Assembly (NCBI GenBank): GCA_020073245.1
Contig: JAIQFQ010000039.1
Location: 1 to 32,342, forward strand
DNA from: Terriglobia bacterium
GTDB taxonomy: Bacteria > Acidobacteriota > Thermoanaerobaculia > Thermoanaerobaculales > Thermoanaerobaculaceae
Reading direction: 5' to 3'
Length of the DNA stretch: 32,342 nucleotides
A program made the translations under genes and the position numbers. Shown here in pieces: positions 8,099 through 15,775 of the stretch (position 1 is the stretch's first letter; each line of letters begins with the position of its first letter). The notes beneath the pieces were generated by a model. It was not told the DNA's origin and did not search any database. It saw nothing but the letters and a program-made list of their open reading frames with translations.

Positions 8099-8100
8099 TG

Positions 8101-8568
8101 CTAGAGCCGGTCCCAGTCCCAGATGCCCATGCTCACGTCGCGCGCGACCGGATGGCCGCACATCTTCAGCGTGAGAAGGATGCTCCCGCGGTGGTGGCTC
8201 TCGTGCGAGATGAAGTACGCGACGTTGGGCACGAGGCCTCGCTTTGCCGTCCGCACCCCGCTGGCGCCCTCGCCGGCCGACCGGATGAACGCCTCGATCC
8301 GCAGCGACGAGTCCGCAAGCGCAGCAACCAGCGTTGCGCGATCGGGCTCGTCCTCCGTCGCGAACAACGAGGCACCGGCGGCGATGGCCCTGGCGCGGCG
8401 CTGCAGATGCCAGATGCGGACGTTGTGCAGGTGCCCGAACTGCCGGGCCACGGTCCGGCCACCGCGCTTGGAGAGGGTGCAGCGCAGCCCCTCGTCGCTG
8501 ATGGCTGCGAGCAAGCGAACGTTGACGCGGTTGTTGATGCGCCACGCCTCGAGGATCTGTTCGAGCAT
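8101..8568 (-). CDS. DinB-family protein
   Basis: A 155-residue four-helix-bundle protein of the DinB/YfiT metal-binding superfamily. The three-histidine site is visible: a His in GHLHNVR (about 46-51) and two more in SHESHHRGSI (121-130). Members include thiol-dependent S-transferases and many stress-induced proteins of unknown substrate. The ribosome-binding site is GGAGG, ten bases before the ATG at 8568. It is the first of three DinB-type genes in the window; the three are divergent in sequence. Confidence 0.82.
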   Translation of the reverse strand: MLEQILEAWRINNRVNVRLLAAISDEGLRCTLSKRGGRTVARQFGHLHNVRIWHLQRRARAIAAGASLFATEDEPDRATLVAALADSSLRIEAFIRSAGEGASGVRTAKRGLVPNVAYFISHESHHRGSILLTLKMCGHPVARDVSMGIWDWDRL

Positions 8569-8747
8569 GACTGGCTACCCTCCGTCCGGCACATTGCAGC
8601 AGAGCGCCGGAAGTTCTGCAGCCCTGACGGCCCGGGCCACCCATGAGACATCCGCGATGATCGCACGATCTCGTCTCGGAGGCCGCTGCAACGGCTGGCC
8701 ACGCGTCACCCGGGCGCCGCGGTGCGGCCACCCGTGTGCCGCCGCAC

Positions 8748-9260
8748 TCAATCCGCCACCAGGAGATCCGAGGCCCAGGCGCGCACCGTGTCGTGGTGCG
8801 CTGACCAAGCCAGCCACACGGCTCTCGCCCAGGCGTCCACGGCGACACGATGTTCCTCGGCGTTGCGCGCGCGGAGGACCTCGGCGACCGTCGTGTCGCC
8901 ACGCGAACTCGGTGGCTCGAGCCACCGGTAGAAGTTCTTCCGGGACGCCGCAATCCTGATCGCGCTCGTAGCGCGGAGCATGTCGACGCCGCGCTCGAGA
9001 ACGAGGCTGAGGCCGATGAGATGAACGGCGACGGACTGGATCGCCTGGGGTGACTGGCGGCCGGGGTGCTGCACGGCGTATGCGTCGACCGTGAGACGAT
9101 GCGAACGCCGGTAGGCCGGATCGCCGTACTCCCGAGCCAGGACCTTGCCGAACGCTTCCCAACAACCCGGCGAGGACTCCATGTACCGGTGGGTCGGGCC
9201 GTCGTGTTCGCGGAACATGCCGCCGCAGCCGACGCAGGGAACGGACCTCGTGCCGCTCAT
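8748..9260 (-). CDS. DUF5946 family protein
   Basis: A 170-residue cytoplasmic protein starting with a CxxC pair (VPCVGCGGMF) and then DGPTHRYMESSPGCWEAFG and HRLTVDAYAVQHPG, which I recognise as DUF5946. The CxxC and His-rich segment suggests metal binding; the function is unknown. The frame is open to 9527, but the conserved N-terminus begins at the ATG at 9260. The 179-base gap to the DinB gene contains a fragment (GCCGCTGCAACGGCTGGCCAC) resembling the right arm of the attC sites further right. Confidence 0.7.
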   Translation of the reverse strand: MSGTRSVPCVGCGGMFREHDGPTHRYMESSPGCWEAFGKVLAREYGDPAYRRSHRLTVDAYAVQHPGRQSPQAIQSVAVHLIGLSLVLERGVDMLRATSAIRIAASRKNFYRWLEPPSSRGDTTVAEVLRARNAEEHRVAVDAWARAVWLAWSAHHDTVRAWASDLLVAD

Positions 9261-9406
9261 TCGAATGCCGCCGTTCGTAACTCCCCGTCGTCCATTTTCC
9301 ACCAAAGACCTGCCAACAGGAAGAGGCCGGCTGCTGCTGCGCGACAGCGGGCAGCCCGGCTGATCACCGCAGGCGCGGGTCAGCGCGAGGAACCGTCGGT
9401 CCCCCG

Positions 9407-9832
9407 TCACATTCCGTCGAGAACCCTCTGCGGCTCGGCGGTGTACTCGCCGACCGCCGCGCTGTAGGCCTCCTCGCTCAGATCCGGAAAGCGCCACCTC
9501 GGGTCCTCGAACGTCGGCGGATCCCACGATCGGGACTGGACGCCGAGAAAGCGGCCAATGGGCTCGAAGCCACGAGCAAAGCCGCGCTTCGTCGCTTGGT
9601 CGACGGCCTCGCGTGCAGACTCGATGAGATAGAAACGCCCGCCCTCGACCCGGAGGTAGCCGGCGGCGATCAGCTTCGCGAAACCTCGGCGGAGCTCAGC
9701 GAGAGTGAATATGGCATGGTTCACCGCGTCGCCGGCCGCGATGACCTCCGCGAGCCGCGCGCCGCGGTTGCGCGCGGCGAGGCCGGTGGCAAGCAGCACC
9801 CACGAGTCCGAGCCGGAGAATTCGGGATTCAT
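9407..9832 (-). CDS. Hypothetical protein with winged-helix-like region
   Basis: A 141-residue protein I do not recognise. Residues about 10-70 (VLLATGLAARNRGARLAEVI, then FTLAELRRGFAKLIAAGYLR, then GGRFYLI) look like a small winged-helix fold, followed by a Trp/Pro-rich C-terminal tail. There is no signal peptide or membrane segment and no clear ribosome-binding site before the ATG at 9832. It sits between the DUF5946 gene and another unknown small gene on the same strand. Confidence 0.6.
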   Translation of the reverse strand: MNPEFSGSDSWVLLATGLAARNRGARLAEVIAAGDAVNHAIFTLAELRRGFAKLIAAGYLRVEGGRFYLIESAREAVDQATKRGFARGFEPIGRFLGVQSRSWDPPTFEDPRWRFPDLSEEAYSAAVGEYTAEPQRVLDGM

Positions 9833-9924
9833 GCGCTAGGGGCGCCCGGCAATCGGCTTCGGCCGCTGTGCCCGGCGACGGCTGGGTGCGTCCGCCGCAC
9901 GCGCCGGTGAGGCGCCTGCGGCAA

Positions 9925-10218
9925 TCACCGTCTCCCACTCGAGGCGGCGTACCGCTTGGCAAGCTCCTCCACGAGGGGGTTGCCGGGAAGTTGCTCGGAC
10001 AGTTTCGGGAGGATTGCCCGCAGAACCTGCTTCGCCCTTCCCTCGCCGCCGGTCTCCCACCGCTTCCCTTTACCGAATCGGTCGGAGTAGACCGCGGTTG
10101 AGAGGCCCTTGATGACGCCGAATAACTGAGCCTGTTCGGAGGAACCCTCAGGCAGCATCGTGATGAGCCGTCGCATGAGTTCCAGGGAACCGAGTGTTGA
10201 GAGGTCTTCGTCAATCAT
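9925..10218 (-). CDS. Hypothetical small protein
   Basis: A 97-residue soluble protein (MIDEDLSTLGSLELMRRLIT at the start, PGNPLVEELAKRYAA near the end), predicted mostly helical, with no recognised domain. The ribosome-binding site GGGAG is six bases before the ATG at 10218, which supports it as real. A degenerate attC-like sequence lies directly upstream of the start, so it may be a cassette gene. Confidence 0.6.
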   Translation of the reverse strand: MIDEDLSTLGSLELMRRLITMLPEGSSEQAQLFGVIKGLSTAVYSDRFGKGKRWETGGEGRAKQVLRAILPKLSEQLPGNPLVEELAKRYAASSGRR

Positions 10219-10237
10219 GATCCGCTCCCTTGTCGGC

Positions 10238-10362
10238 GTCCAGCGCCGCGTTCCAGCGAGCCGCGACCGCTCGCGCCCTCAATACGTAGAGCCTACTCCC
10301 CCGCTCCACACCAGCTCCAAGTCGAGCGCGCGTCTGCCCGGCACCGCTCCGAGCGCTTGGTG
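10238..10362 (-). repeat. Degenerate attC-like site
   Basis: GTCCAGC followed by GCCGCGTTCCAGCG at the left, and CCGCTCCGAGCGCTTGG at the right, align with the arms of the clear attC sites further right (GCCTAAC-GCCGCGCTTCAGCG and CTGCAAGCGC-GTTAGG). At 125 bp it matches the common length class, and it falls exactly between two genes. Both core sites are mutated, so it is probably inactive. Confidence 0.4.
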
Positions 10363-10407
10363 TGCGCCGGCCTCCGATGCCCGGTCGACGCCGAGCACCT
10401 TTCCTGA

Positions 10408-10923
10408 CTATTTCCTTGTGAGCCTGACCCGCGCAAAAGGCTGCAGCTTTCCGCCCTCTTCGCCATCCATGAGCCACTGCCAGGTGTCGGTGCCCTTGCT
10501 GTACGCGAACGTTGTGTGGAAGGCGCTTCCATCCTTCCCCTTGAACAGGAACGAGATCTCATCGGCGCTGCGTCTTCCGTGGCCAATACCCTGGGCCGAA
10601 AGGCCTCCGCCCCCGGTTGAGTCGAGCCAGAGACATGCGTACTGGTTCGACGATTCGTCCCAGCCGATGAATACGATCGCTTCATACGCCGCCTGGCCAT
10701 CCGCGTTCTTCTCGCGCGACACTTCGTGGACTCGCACGTACTCATGGCCCAACACCCATTCTGCGACGATGTCGTGCGCCGTCTCCTTCCCGGCGATGGA
10801 GCCCTGAAGAACCCACGTCCCTACCAGATGGTCGAGCATGGGGTCCTGAAACGATGTTTGTTGTGCCGAGGCTGACAAGGAAACCAAGCCAATCGCGGCG
10901 GCGATCCTGAGGGTTGTGCTCAT
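10408..10923 (-). CDS. Exported DUF1579-like beta-barrel protein
   Basis: A 171-residue protein with a cleavable signal peptide (MSTTLRIAAAIGLVSLSASA) followed by a region beginning DPMLDHLVGTWVLQGSIAGK. This resembles DUF1579/heme-binding-barrel-like proteins, which begin with a HxxLxGxW motif. Later segments (YEAIVFIGWDESSNQYACLW; FLFKGKDGSAFHTTFAYSKG) have the alternating pattern of a lipocalin-like barrel. It is probably periplasmic; ligand unknown. The ribosome-binding site GGAGGT is present upstream. Confidence 0.65.
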   Translation of the reverse strand: MSTTLRIAAAIGLVSLSASAQQTSFQDPMLDHLVGTWVLQGSIAGKETAHDIVAEWVLGHEYVRVHEVSREKNADGQAAYEAIVFIGWDESSNQYACLWLDSTGGGGLSAQGIGHGRRSADEISFLFKGKDGSAFHTTFAYSKGTDTWQWLMDGEEGGKLQPFARVRLTRK

Positions 10924-10958
10924 TGGCTGCCACCTCCAGCTTCAATGTTCGTTCGGAT

Positions 10959-11042
10959 TTCCGGCGCCGTGCTTCGGCGGCACGGGGGATGAACTGTACG
11001 TCCCCGGCGCCGAGGCGAATCCGCTGCAACGCCTCGTCGGAC
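10959..11042 (-). repeat. Degenerate attC-like site
   Basis: GGCGCCGTGCTTCGGCGGCACG at the left and ATCCGCTGCAACGCCTCGTCGG at the right match the arms of the intact attC sites (GCGCTTCAGCGGCACG, CCGCTGCAACGCCTGTTAGG), but both seven-base cores have drifted. It lies between the DUF1579-like start and the VOC stop, as expected for a cassette boundary. Confidence 0.4.
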
Positions 11043-11079
11043 GGCGCTCGCTTCGCGCGCCGAACCCGTGGGAACGGGG

Positions 11080-11535
11080 CTACGACCACGATTGGAGCTC
11101 GACGACGTTCCCTTCCGGGTCGGCCACGTAGCACCACGTCACTTTCGCCCCGGTCGCCGTCTCGAGCGTCACGACTTGACCGAGAGCGTGGCCGCCGCGG
11201 GCAAGGACCTCCGCGCGTGCGCGCGGGACGTCGGGGACTGCGAAGGCGATATGCCCGAAGCCGGGTCGATTGACCGCCGTGGGTTGAGCCTCGGCCAGGA
11301 TGGTGTACGAGTAGATCTCGAGCGTCGGCCCTGCCTCGCCGTAGCCCGGGAGGCGAAGGTGGACGCCCTGCACCGCGGCGCCCCTTACGCCTGTGCCCGC
11401 CTCGAGATCCGGACCCGAGTAGTCTCTCTCAGGCGGTACAGGCACACATCCAAAGACCCGCTGATAGAAGTCCGAGAGAGCGCGCCAATCCCGCGCGATG
11501 ATGTTTGTGTGGCCGTACCTGGCGTCAAGAGTCAT
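11080..11535 (-). CDS. VOC-family (glyoxalase/dioxygenase fold) protein
   Basis: A 151-residue vicinal-oxygen-chelate protein with two beta-alpha-beta-beta-beta modules. The first starts YGHTNIIARDWRALSDFYQR with a metal-ligand-type His; the second contains GFGHIAFAVPDVPRARAEVL and ends VTWCYVADPEGNVVELQSW, with the C-terminal Glu ligand of the fold. Members isomerise, epimerise or cleave small substrates with a divalent metal. The start at 11535 fits the fold; an in-frame ATG lies at 11559. Confidence 0.82.
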   Translation of the reverse strand: MTLDARYGHTNIIARDWRALSDFYQRVFGCVPVPPERDYSGPDLEAGTGVRGAAVQGVHLRLPGYGEAGPTLEIYSYTILAEAQPTAVNRPGFGHIAFAVPDVPRARAEVLARGGHALGQVVTLETATGAKVTWCYVADPEGNVVELQSWS

Positions 11536-11663
11536 GGGAAGAGGATACGTGACACCCATGCCGGCCAACGGGTGGGCTATCCCCGAGGCCCAGTGGTACA
11601 GGCGCAAGACTGGCGATTTCCCGGCCGATCACGTGCGGTGTTCCCACTGGCCAGGGCAGCCTT

Positions 11664-12098
11664 TCACCTCCGGCACTCCTTCAGTTCGAACCGAGCGATC
11701 TCGAACGACCCCACCTTCCAATCGAGGTTTGGGACAGTGACGCTTGCGACGATGCGGTGGAGACCGGGGCGGAGGTTCGGCGGGCCCTTCCGTCCGACGA
11801 GATCCCAGGTGAAGGAGGCTTCCTTGCCCGGTGCCAGCGGCATCGCGACCACCACCTTGTTCGGCGCGATTGCCTCGCGGCGGAACATGTCTTCGTGTAC
11901 GACCAGCCAAGGTTCCCTCCGGTCGCCGGACCTGGCTTCAACGCTCAGGGCCACCAGAAGCGGCCGGGAGTATGTGTTGTCGAGCGTGACGATGACGTTG
12001 GACCCGGATAGGCACTGCACGGCGGGCTGGACGGTCGCGCGCACGAATGCGTTCGGGGTCGAAATTGCCAGCAGCACAGCGAGTAGTGAGGCGGCCAT
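11664..12098 (-). CDS. Exported hypothetical protein
   Basis: A 144-residue protein with an N-terminal signal peptide (MAASLLAVLLAISTPNAF) and a beta-rich body (GSNVIVTLDNTYSRPLLVAL; GLHRIVASVTVPNLDWKVG) that looks like one immunoglobulin-like domain. It ends with a Cys-containing KECRR. I do not recognise the family. Its ATG overlaps the stop of the upstream membrane-protein gene by one base (TGATG), so the two are co-translated and probably act together at the cell envelope. Confidence 0.65.
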   Translation of the reverse strand: MAASLLAVLLAISTPNAFVRATVQPAVQCLSGSNVIVTLDNTYSRPLLVALSVEARSGDRREPWLVVHEDMFRREAIAPNKVVVAMPLAPGKEASFTWDLVGRKGPPNLRPGLHRIVASVTVPNLDWKVGSFEIARFELKECRR

Positions 12099-12646
12099 CA
12101 GTTCACCTGGCCGGGCTCGCGCCGCACCCAACGCCCGGCTTGAGCGGCATAGCCACGTGGCGGGACCGCTTCTGCATGCGACGATTGTGCACCACGCACG
12201 CCCGTCAGGTCAGTGGCATCCACGGCCGCGTCGGCTTGAAGCCGCTGCGAGGTGTCCCCACCCGTACCCCCGGGACTCGTTTGGACCGAGCCGCCGACGA
12301 CCAGCAGGATAGCTGCGGCTGCCAGGGCGAATGCCCCAACCAACAGACCGGCAAAACGGTAAGGCAGGACCGTGTCCGCCGCCGGGATCGCCGCACACGC
12401 CAGCAGCACTCGCCTGGCGCGCGGCACGCTGCTGGCCACGATGACCACGATGCCGAGGATGACGAGGTGTGCCGAGAACATGAGCCACAGGGCCCTCACG
12501 GCTGCGACCAAGAACGGAGTGGCACCGCTCGCTTGGATGGCGGTGGAAACGGAGGCGTAGCCGGTTGCGTAGAAGGCAGCGGTGCCGGCCCAGACGATTC
12601 CCGCTGCAACGATGAGCCAGCGATTCCACCTCGGGGGGCCAGACGT
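12098..12646 (-). CDS. Multi-pass membrane protein, start codon uncertain
   Basis: The frame ending at 12098 encodes hydrophobic segments RWLIVAAGIVWAGTAAFY, VRALWLMFSAHLVILGIVV, a Leu/Ala-rich segment and VGAFALAAAAILLVVGGSV, so about four membrane helices. The only conventional in-frame start is a TTG at 12511, inside the protein. The good membrane-helix coding extends upstream to about 12646, where a strong AAGGAGG ribosome-binding site precedes ACG or ATC codons but no ATG, GTG or TTG. The true start may be non-canonical, or a mutation or sequencing error has removed it. It is coupled by TGATG overlap to the exported protein at 11664-12098. Confidence 0.5.
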   Translation of the reverse strand, partial: TSGPPRWNRWLIVAAGIVWAGTAAFYATGYASVSTAIQASGATPFLVAAVRALWLMFSAHLVILGIVVIVASSVPRARRVLLACAAIPAADTVLPYRFAGLLVGAFALAAAAILLVVGGSVQTSPGGTGGDTSQRLQADAAVDATDLTGVRGAQSSHAEAVPPRGYAAQAGRWVRREPGQVN

Positions 12647-12659
12647 AAGATACCCTCCT

Positions 12660-12700
12660 TCGAGCCGGCAACTTCCGGACCCCGTTGCACCCGGCTAGGC
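12660..12700 (-). repeat. Possible attC remnant at the YCII stop codon
   Basis: GAGCCGGCAAC and GTTGCACCCGGC pair with a bulge, and the right end GCTAGGC resembles the attC end at 22974-22980. The YCII stop TAG is inside it, as in several certain attC sites. The left core is missing, so this is only a candidate. Confidence 0.25.
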
Positions 12701-13000
12701 GCCTGGCCTGATGGGCGAGGCTGCGTCCTCGCCTACGACTGTTGTCCAGGGGCGCACGCGCCAGCGCGTGACCAAACCGTTTCTCACGTACGGGTCCGCG
12801 GCCGCGAACCGCTCGGCGCCCTCCGCCGACTCTCCCTGGAACAGCAGCAGCGCGCCGTCCACCGGGTCGGCGAAAGCCCCACCGAGGACGAGCTCGCCTC
12901 GCGATTGGGCTTGCCAAGCAAGGGTGAGGTGTTCGGCTCGGAATTCCGCTCTCCGTTCCTGATACTCGGGCGAGACGTCATAGAACAACAGGTAGTGCAT
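12695..13000 (-). CDS. YCII-family protein
   Basis: A 101-residue protein beginning MHYLLFYDVSPEYQERRAEF and containing LVLGGAFADPVDGALLLFQG and ADPYVRNGLVTRWRVRPW. This is the pattern of the YciI-like ferredoxin-fold family, with His/Asp residues thought to form an active site. The GGAGG ribosome-binding site lies five bases before the ATG at 13000, so the longer frame to 13036 is not used. The function in most bacteria is unknown. Confidence 0.8.
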   Translation of the reverse strand: MHYLLFYDVSPEYQERRAEFRAEHLTLAWQAQSRGELVLGGAFADPVDGALLLFQGESAEGAERFAAADPYVRNGLVTRWRVRPWTTVVGEDAASPIRPGA

Positions 13001-13108
13001 AGAGCCTCCATGGAGATGGGAACGGGTTCGTGCCACTGACGCCGGACGTCCTGATCCAGCCGATCCGCGGCAACGGCATGTTTGGCTCCGGCCTCTCGTT
13101 GCTGGCCG

Positions 13109-13696
13109 TCAACGTTGTTCCAGACGTTTGAGGTACTCCTCAAACGGTCCCAGGCCCATGCGTTTCCGTCTCTCATCCAGCTTCGCCTCTTCCTGGATGG
13201 GGTACGGAACGAGCTTCCCGCCCTTCTTCTCGAGCTGAGTGCCGTACAACTGCTTCTTGCCCTCGTTCACGCGGATCCGATCGATCGAAGTGGCCACAAG
13301 TCCCCAATCGAGGTCATGACGCGTGGCAGCTTTCTCCATCAGGGCAAGCGTCGACTGGAGTACGGCCGGATCCGAGTGCTGAAGGATCGTCCAGATTGCT
13401 TCACTTCCGTCGGCACCGACCTGCGCGGTCGTCGGCCATCCGTGCTCTTTGAGGATCGCCAGGACGCGTTGGGTTCTCTCCCGGTCCTGTTCCAGCAATA
13501 GGAAGAGTGCCTTCCTGTCGTCCGGTCGCTCGATGACGTGCTGACGAGAGCGCTGATCCGTTTCGAGCATCCTCACCAGCTCATCGCGCAACGCCGGTTG
13601 GGAACACCGCGTTCTCGAAGCACTCTCCTGTGCGAACGTTGGAAGGCAGCACATGATCAAGGCGGCGCCTGCAAGCGACTCAAGCCGTGCGTTCAT
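13109..13696 (-). CDS. Exported DUF6624 family protein
   Basis: A 195-residue protein with a signal peptide (MNARLESLAGAALIMCCLPTFA) and a helical domain matching DUF6624: ALRDELVRMLETDQRSRQ, ILKEHGWPTTAQVGADGSEA, QHSDPAVLQSTLALMEKA, IDRIRVNEGKKQLYGTQ and LDERRKRMGLGPFEEYLKRL. The biochemical role is unknown; most family members are exported. It precedes a recognisable attC-like site immediately upstream of its start. Confidence 0.75.
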   Translation of the reverse strand: MNARLESLAGAALIMCCLPTFAQESASRTRCSQPALRDELVRMLETDQRSRQHVIERPDDRKALFLLLEQDRERTQRVLAILKEHGWPTTAQVGADGSEAIWTILQHSDPAVLQSTLALMEKAATRHDLDWGLVATSIDRIRVNEGKKQLYGTQLEKKGGKLVPYPIQEEAKLDERRKRMGLGPFEEYLKRLEQR

Positions 13697-13714
13697 GGTG
13701 ACACCTCATCGGGG

Positions 13715-13784
13715 ACCTGGCGCCGCGCCTCGGCAGCCGTGGCGAGCGCTGCGGAGCTCCGTCCGCGGCAGGCGCCGGTTAGAC
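13715..13784 (-). repeat. attC site, degenerate left core (70 bp)
   Basis: The right core GTTAGAC (13778-13784) fits the GTTRRRY consensus; the left core ACCTGGC (13715-13721) is mutated. Arms GGCGCCGCGCCTCGG and GCGGCAGGCGCC pair imperfectly. It lies between the DUF6624 start and the next gene stop. Confidence 0.5.
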
Positions 13785-13817
13785 TCCGACGTACCATCTC
13801 CTGGCGCATTGTGATTC

Positions 13818-14297
13818 CTAGTGAGTCTCCCCCTGTTCCTGCAGCTCTTTGCTCTTGATCTGGGAGCCTCCCCTGCCATCGCTCCAGCCGCTTCGGATAA
13901 GCACCACCACGCTGAGGAGCGGCGTCAAGGCTGCCAACAGCACGAAAGCAACGTAACCCTCTTCCTTGGGATGAGGGTACTGGCTCAAGAAGGCCCAACA
14001 AAGGTGACCAAACAAAGCGAGATTGCAGACAACCGCCAGGTTCTTGATGATGGAACTCATGGAGGATCGTTTCTCCAACCTCCCCTGTCCCCCGGACGCC
14101 TTCGTTGTCGGATGAGGCCCCAGCCATTCGGCGCCCGCCCCGCTACGGAGGACCGCCGCCACGGTAAGGAACGGAGTCAACAGCGCCAACAACGTGAGGA
14201 CGATGTATCCGGCTCCCTCCGGAAGCCCGTCCGTCACCAGAACCAGGCAGACAAATCCAAACCAAACGATGTTGCAGAGAACTGTCAGCGTCTTCAC
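13818..14297 (-). CDS. Internally duplicated membrane protein
   Basis: A 159-residue protein made of two homologous halves. The first has KTLTVLCNIVWFGFVCLVLV, then EGAGYIVLTLLALLTPFLTV and VLRSG. The second has IIKNLAVVCNLALFGHLCWA, then EEGYVAFVLLAALTPLLSVV and VLIRSG. Each half has two membrane helices, giving four. The start is a GTG at 14297 with GGAGG six bases upstream. A second in-frame ATG opens the second half (about 14061), suggesting two tandem genes fused in frame. The family is unknown. Confidence 0.65.
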   Translation of the reverse strand: MKTLTVLCNIVWFGFVCLVLVTDGLPEGAGYIVLTLLALLTPFLTVAAVLRSGAGAEWLGPHPTTKASGGQGRLEKRSSMSSIIKNLAVVCNLALFGHLCWAFLSQYPHPKEEGYVAFVLLAALTPLLSVVVLIRSGWSDGRGGSQIKSKELQEQGETH

Positions 14298-14335
14298 GAT
14301 GGGCCTCCAAAGGGGTACGGTGCGCTGCACAGGCG

Positions 14336-14465
14336 CCTGCCGTCCGGGTTCGGCGGCAGCGCGGGTAACCCACAGCCACGGTTCGCGCCATCACGACGAG
14401 CGGGAGCGGCCCTTGCGGTCATCTCTCGGCGCAGGCAGCCCGGCGTGGTCGGTCCAACCTCAGCC
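14336..14465 (-). repeat. Degenerate attC-like region
   Basis: The left part, GCCTGCCGTCCGGGTTCGGC followed by GGCAGCGCGGGTAACCC, aligns well with the left arm of the attC at 32162 (GCCTAACGCCCGGTTTCAGC then GGCGGCACGGGTAACC). The right end is not recognisable with confidence. It falls in the expected place between two genes; its boundaries are approximate. Confidence 0.35.
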
Positions 14466-14481
14466 CGACCCGGACCGTGTC

Positions 14482-15405
14482 CTACCTTCTTCGGTACACA
14501 TCGGTGCTCAAGTACTTGAGGCCAGAGTCGGCCATCAGCGTGACCACCTTCGCATCCGGCCCGAGCCGCTTTGCGATCCGAATCGCGGCGACGACGTTCG
14601 CTCCGGACGACGTCCCCGCGAAGAGGGCCTCCTCCCGCGCGAGGCGTCTGGCCATGTCCTTCGCGTCGTCTGTCTCGACCGGCAGGATATCGTCCACGAG
14701 GGTCGGCTCCCAGAGTGGAGGTGTGTAGCCGATCCCCACGCCTTCGATCTTGTGAGGCCTCGGCTGGCCTCCCAGCAAGACCGAGGATTCCGCGGGTTCG
14801 ACGGCGACGATCCTGATGCTCGGCTTGTGTCGCCTCAGCACGGTGGCGACCCCTCGCAACGAGGCCGCCGTACCCACGCAGTGAACGAACGCGTCGATCT
14901 CCCCCTTCGTTTGGCTCCAGATCTCCTCGCCGAGCGACTCATAGCCCGCGATGCTGTCACCGTTGTTCAGCTGGTCGGTCCAGTAGGTGTGAGGCTCCCG
15001 GCTCAACGCGCAGGCGGCCTCGATCATGTCCAGGATCAGCTTCTTGGTGGTGAGCCCTCCCTCGCTCGGGACCAGCGTCAACTCGGCACCGAGCGCCGCC
15101 ATGTGATCCAGCTTCTCCTTGCTGAACGCGTCGGAGCTCACGATCCGGAGGCGGTAGCCCTTGGCGGCGCAGACCAGCGCCAGCGATGTCCCTGTGCTTC
15201 CACCCGTGTACTCGACGACGGTGTCGCCGGGCTTCAGGCGACCGTCCTCCTCCGCCCGCGAGATCACGGCCCGCGCCATCCGGTCCTTGAGGCTGCCGGT
15301 CGGGTTCTCCCACTCGAGCTTAGCGAAGATGTCCCCACACTCGGGGGGGACGACCTTGCGAAGCCGGACCATCGATGTGTTGCCAATCGCATGGAGAAGG
15401 TCCAT
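14482..15405 (-). CDS. Cysteine synthase-family PLP enzyme
   Basis: A 307-residue fold-type II pyridoxal-phosphate enzyme. It has the PLP-lysine motif NPTGSLKDR (Lys40), the substrate loop EYTGGSTGTSLA (about 65-76), a C-terminal EEALFAGTSSGANVVAA phosphate-binding region, and LMADSGLKYLST near the end. These mark the O-acetylserine sulfhydrylase / cystathionine beta-synthase core. It probably makes cysteine or a related beta-substituted alanine from an activated serine and a nucleophile; substrate preference is not provable. Start ATG 15405 with upstream GGGAG. It is one of the larger genes in the array, and the 234-base region before it is unusually long for a cassette leader. Confidence 0.85.
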   Translation of the reverse strand: MDLLHAIGNTSMVRLRKVVPPECGDIFAKLEWENPTGSLKDRMARAVISRAEEDGRLKPGDTVVEYTGGSTGTSLALVCAAKGYRLRIVSSDAFSKEKLDHMAALGAELTLVPSEGGLTTKKLILDMIEAACALSREPHTYWTDQLNNGDSIAGYESLGEEIWSQTKGEIDAFVHCVGTAASLRGVATVLRRHKPSIRIVAVEPAESSVLLGGQPRPHKIEGVGIGYTPPLWEPTLVDDILPVETDDAKDMARRLAREEALFAGTSSGANVVAAIRIAKRLGPDAKVVTLMADSGLKYLSTDVYRRR

Positions 15406-15638
15406 GGGTTGAGCTCTCCCTCTGTTGGGTGGTCCTCTCGACGTGCGCAGTCTGCTTTGCACGTAGCTCGACGTCAACAGAGGCGGCTCCCGTAGCGTCA
15501 GGCCGTACCGAATGGAACTCGAGCGTCATGAAAGAGGGGCTTTTGAACCCTTCTTTGGAAAGGCTCTTCTCACCCTGCCCGAAGTGTTCCCGTGACTCGA
15601 CCCCAGGTGAAGCACACAGACCATTTCTTGGATTGTCC
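15406..15638. other. Non-coding leader between cysteine synthase and attC, with hairpin
   Basis: Together with the attC at 15639-15766 this makes a 370-base stretch without a gene. It contains one hairpin, AAAGAGGGG (15531-15539) with CCCTTCTTT (15548-15556), 8 of 9 bases paired, which could act as a terminator or leader structure. A TTGACG hexamer on the minus strand near 15474 might be a -35 element, but I see no good -10. No convincing ORF. Confidence 0.35.
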
Positions 15639-15766
15639 GCCTCACACTTCGCTTCAGCGGGCCGGCCAATGTGAGGCTGTTCGTACGCAAAGCCTGGTCC
15701 CCTGCACCGCACGAGCGCCAAGCCCGACCCGGGCGCGGCCGGGTCCACTGCAAGCGCCTGGTAGGC
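15639..15766 (-). repeat. attC site, 128 bp (TCCACTGCAAGCGC subfamily)
   Basis: Left core GCCTCAC and right core GGTAGGC both deviate from GCCTAAC/GTTAGGC. The inner sequence (TTCGCTTCAGCGGGCCGGCC at left, CGGGTCCACTGCAAGCGCC at right) closely matches the attC sites at 28219 and 24945. Degenerate member located just past the SET-gene stop. Confidence 0.7.
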
Positions 15767-15775
15767 GTCAACGAA

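Noticed and set aside
7775..8953. 392-codon minus-strand open frame
   Set aside because: It overlaps the DinB, DUF3788 and DUF5946 genes in another frame and has the Arg/Ala/Pro composition of a GC-driven shadow.
9261..9406. attC site between the DUF5946 gene and the next gene
   Set aside because: GCGCGGGTCAGC resembles a right end, but no left arm or core could be matched within 60-140 bases.
11068..12312. 414-codon plus-strand open frame
   Set aside because: Antisense to the VOC, exported and membrane protein genes; no recognisable motif.
14194..15495. 433-codon plus-strand open frame
   Set aside because: Antisense to the cysteine synthase gene with its intact PLP motif; no family signature of its own.
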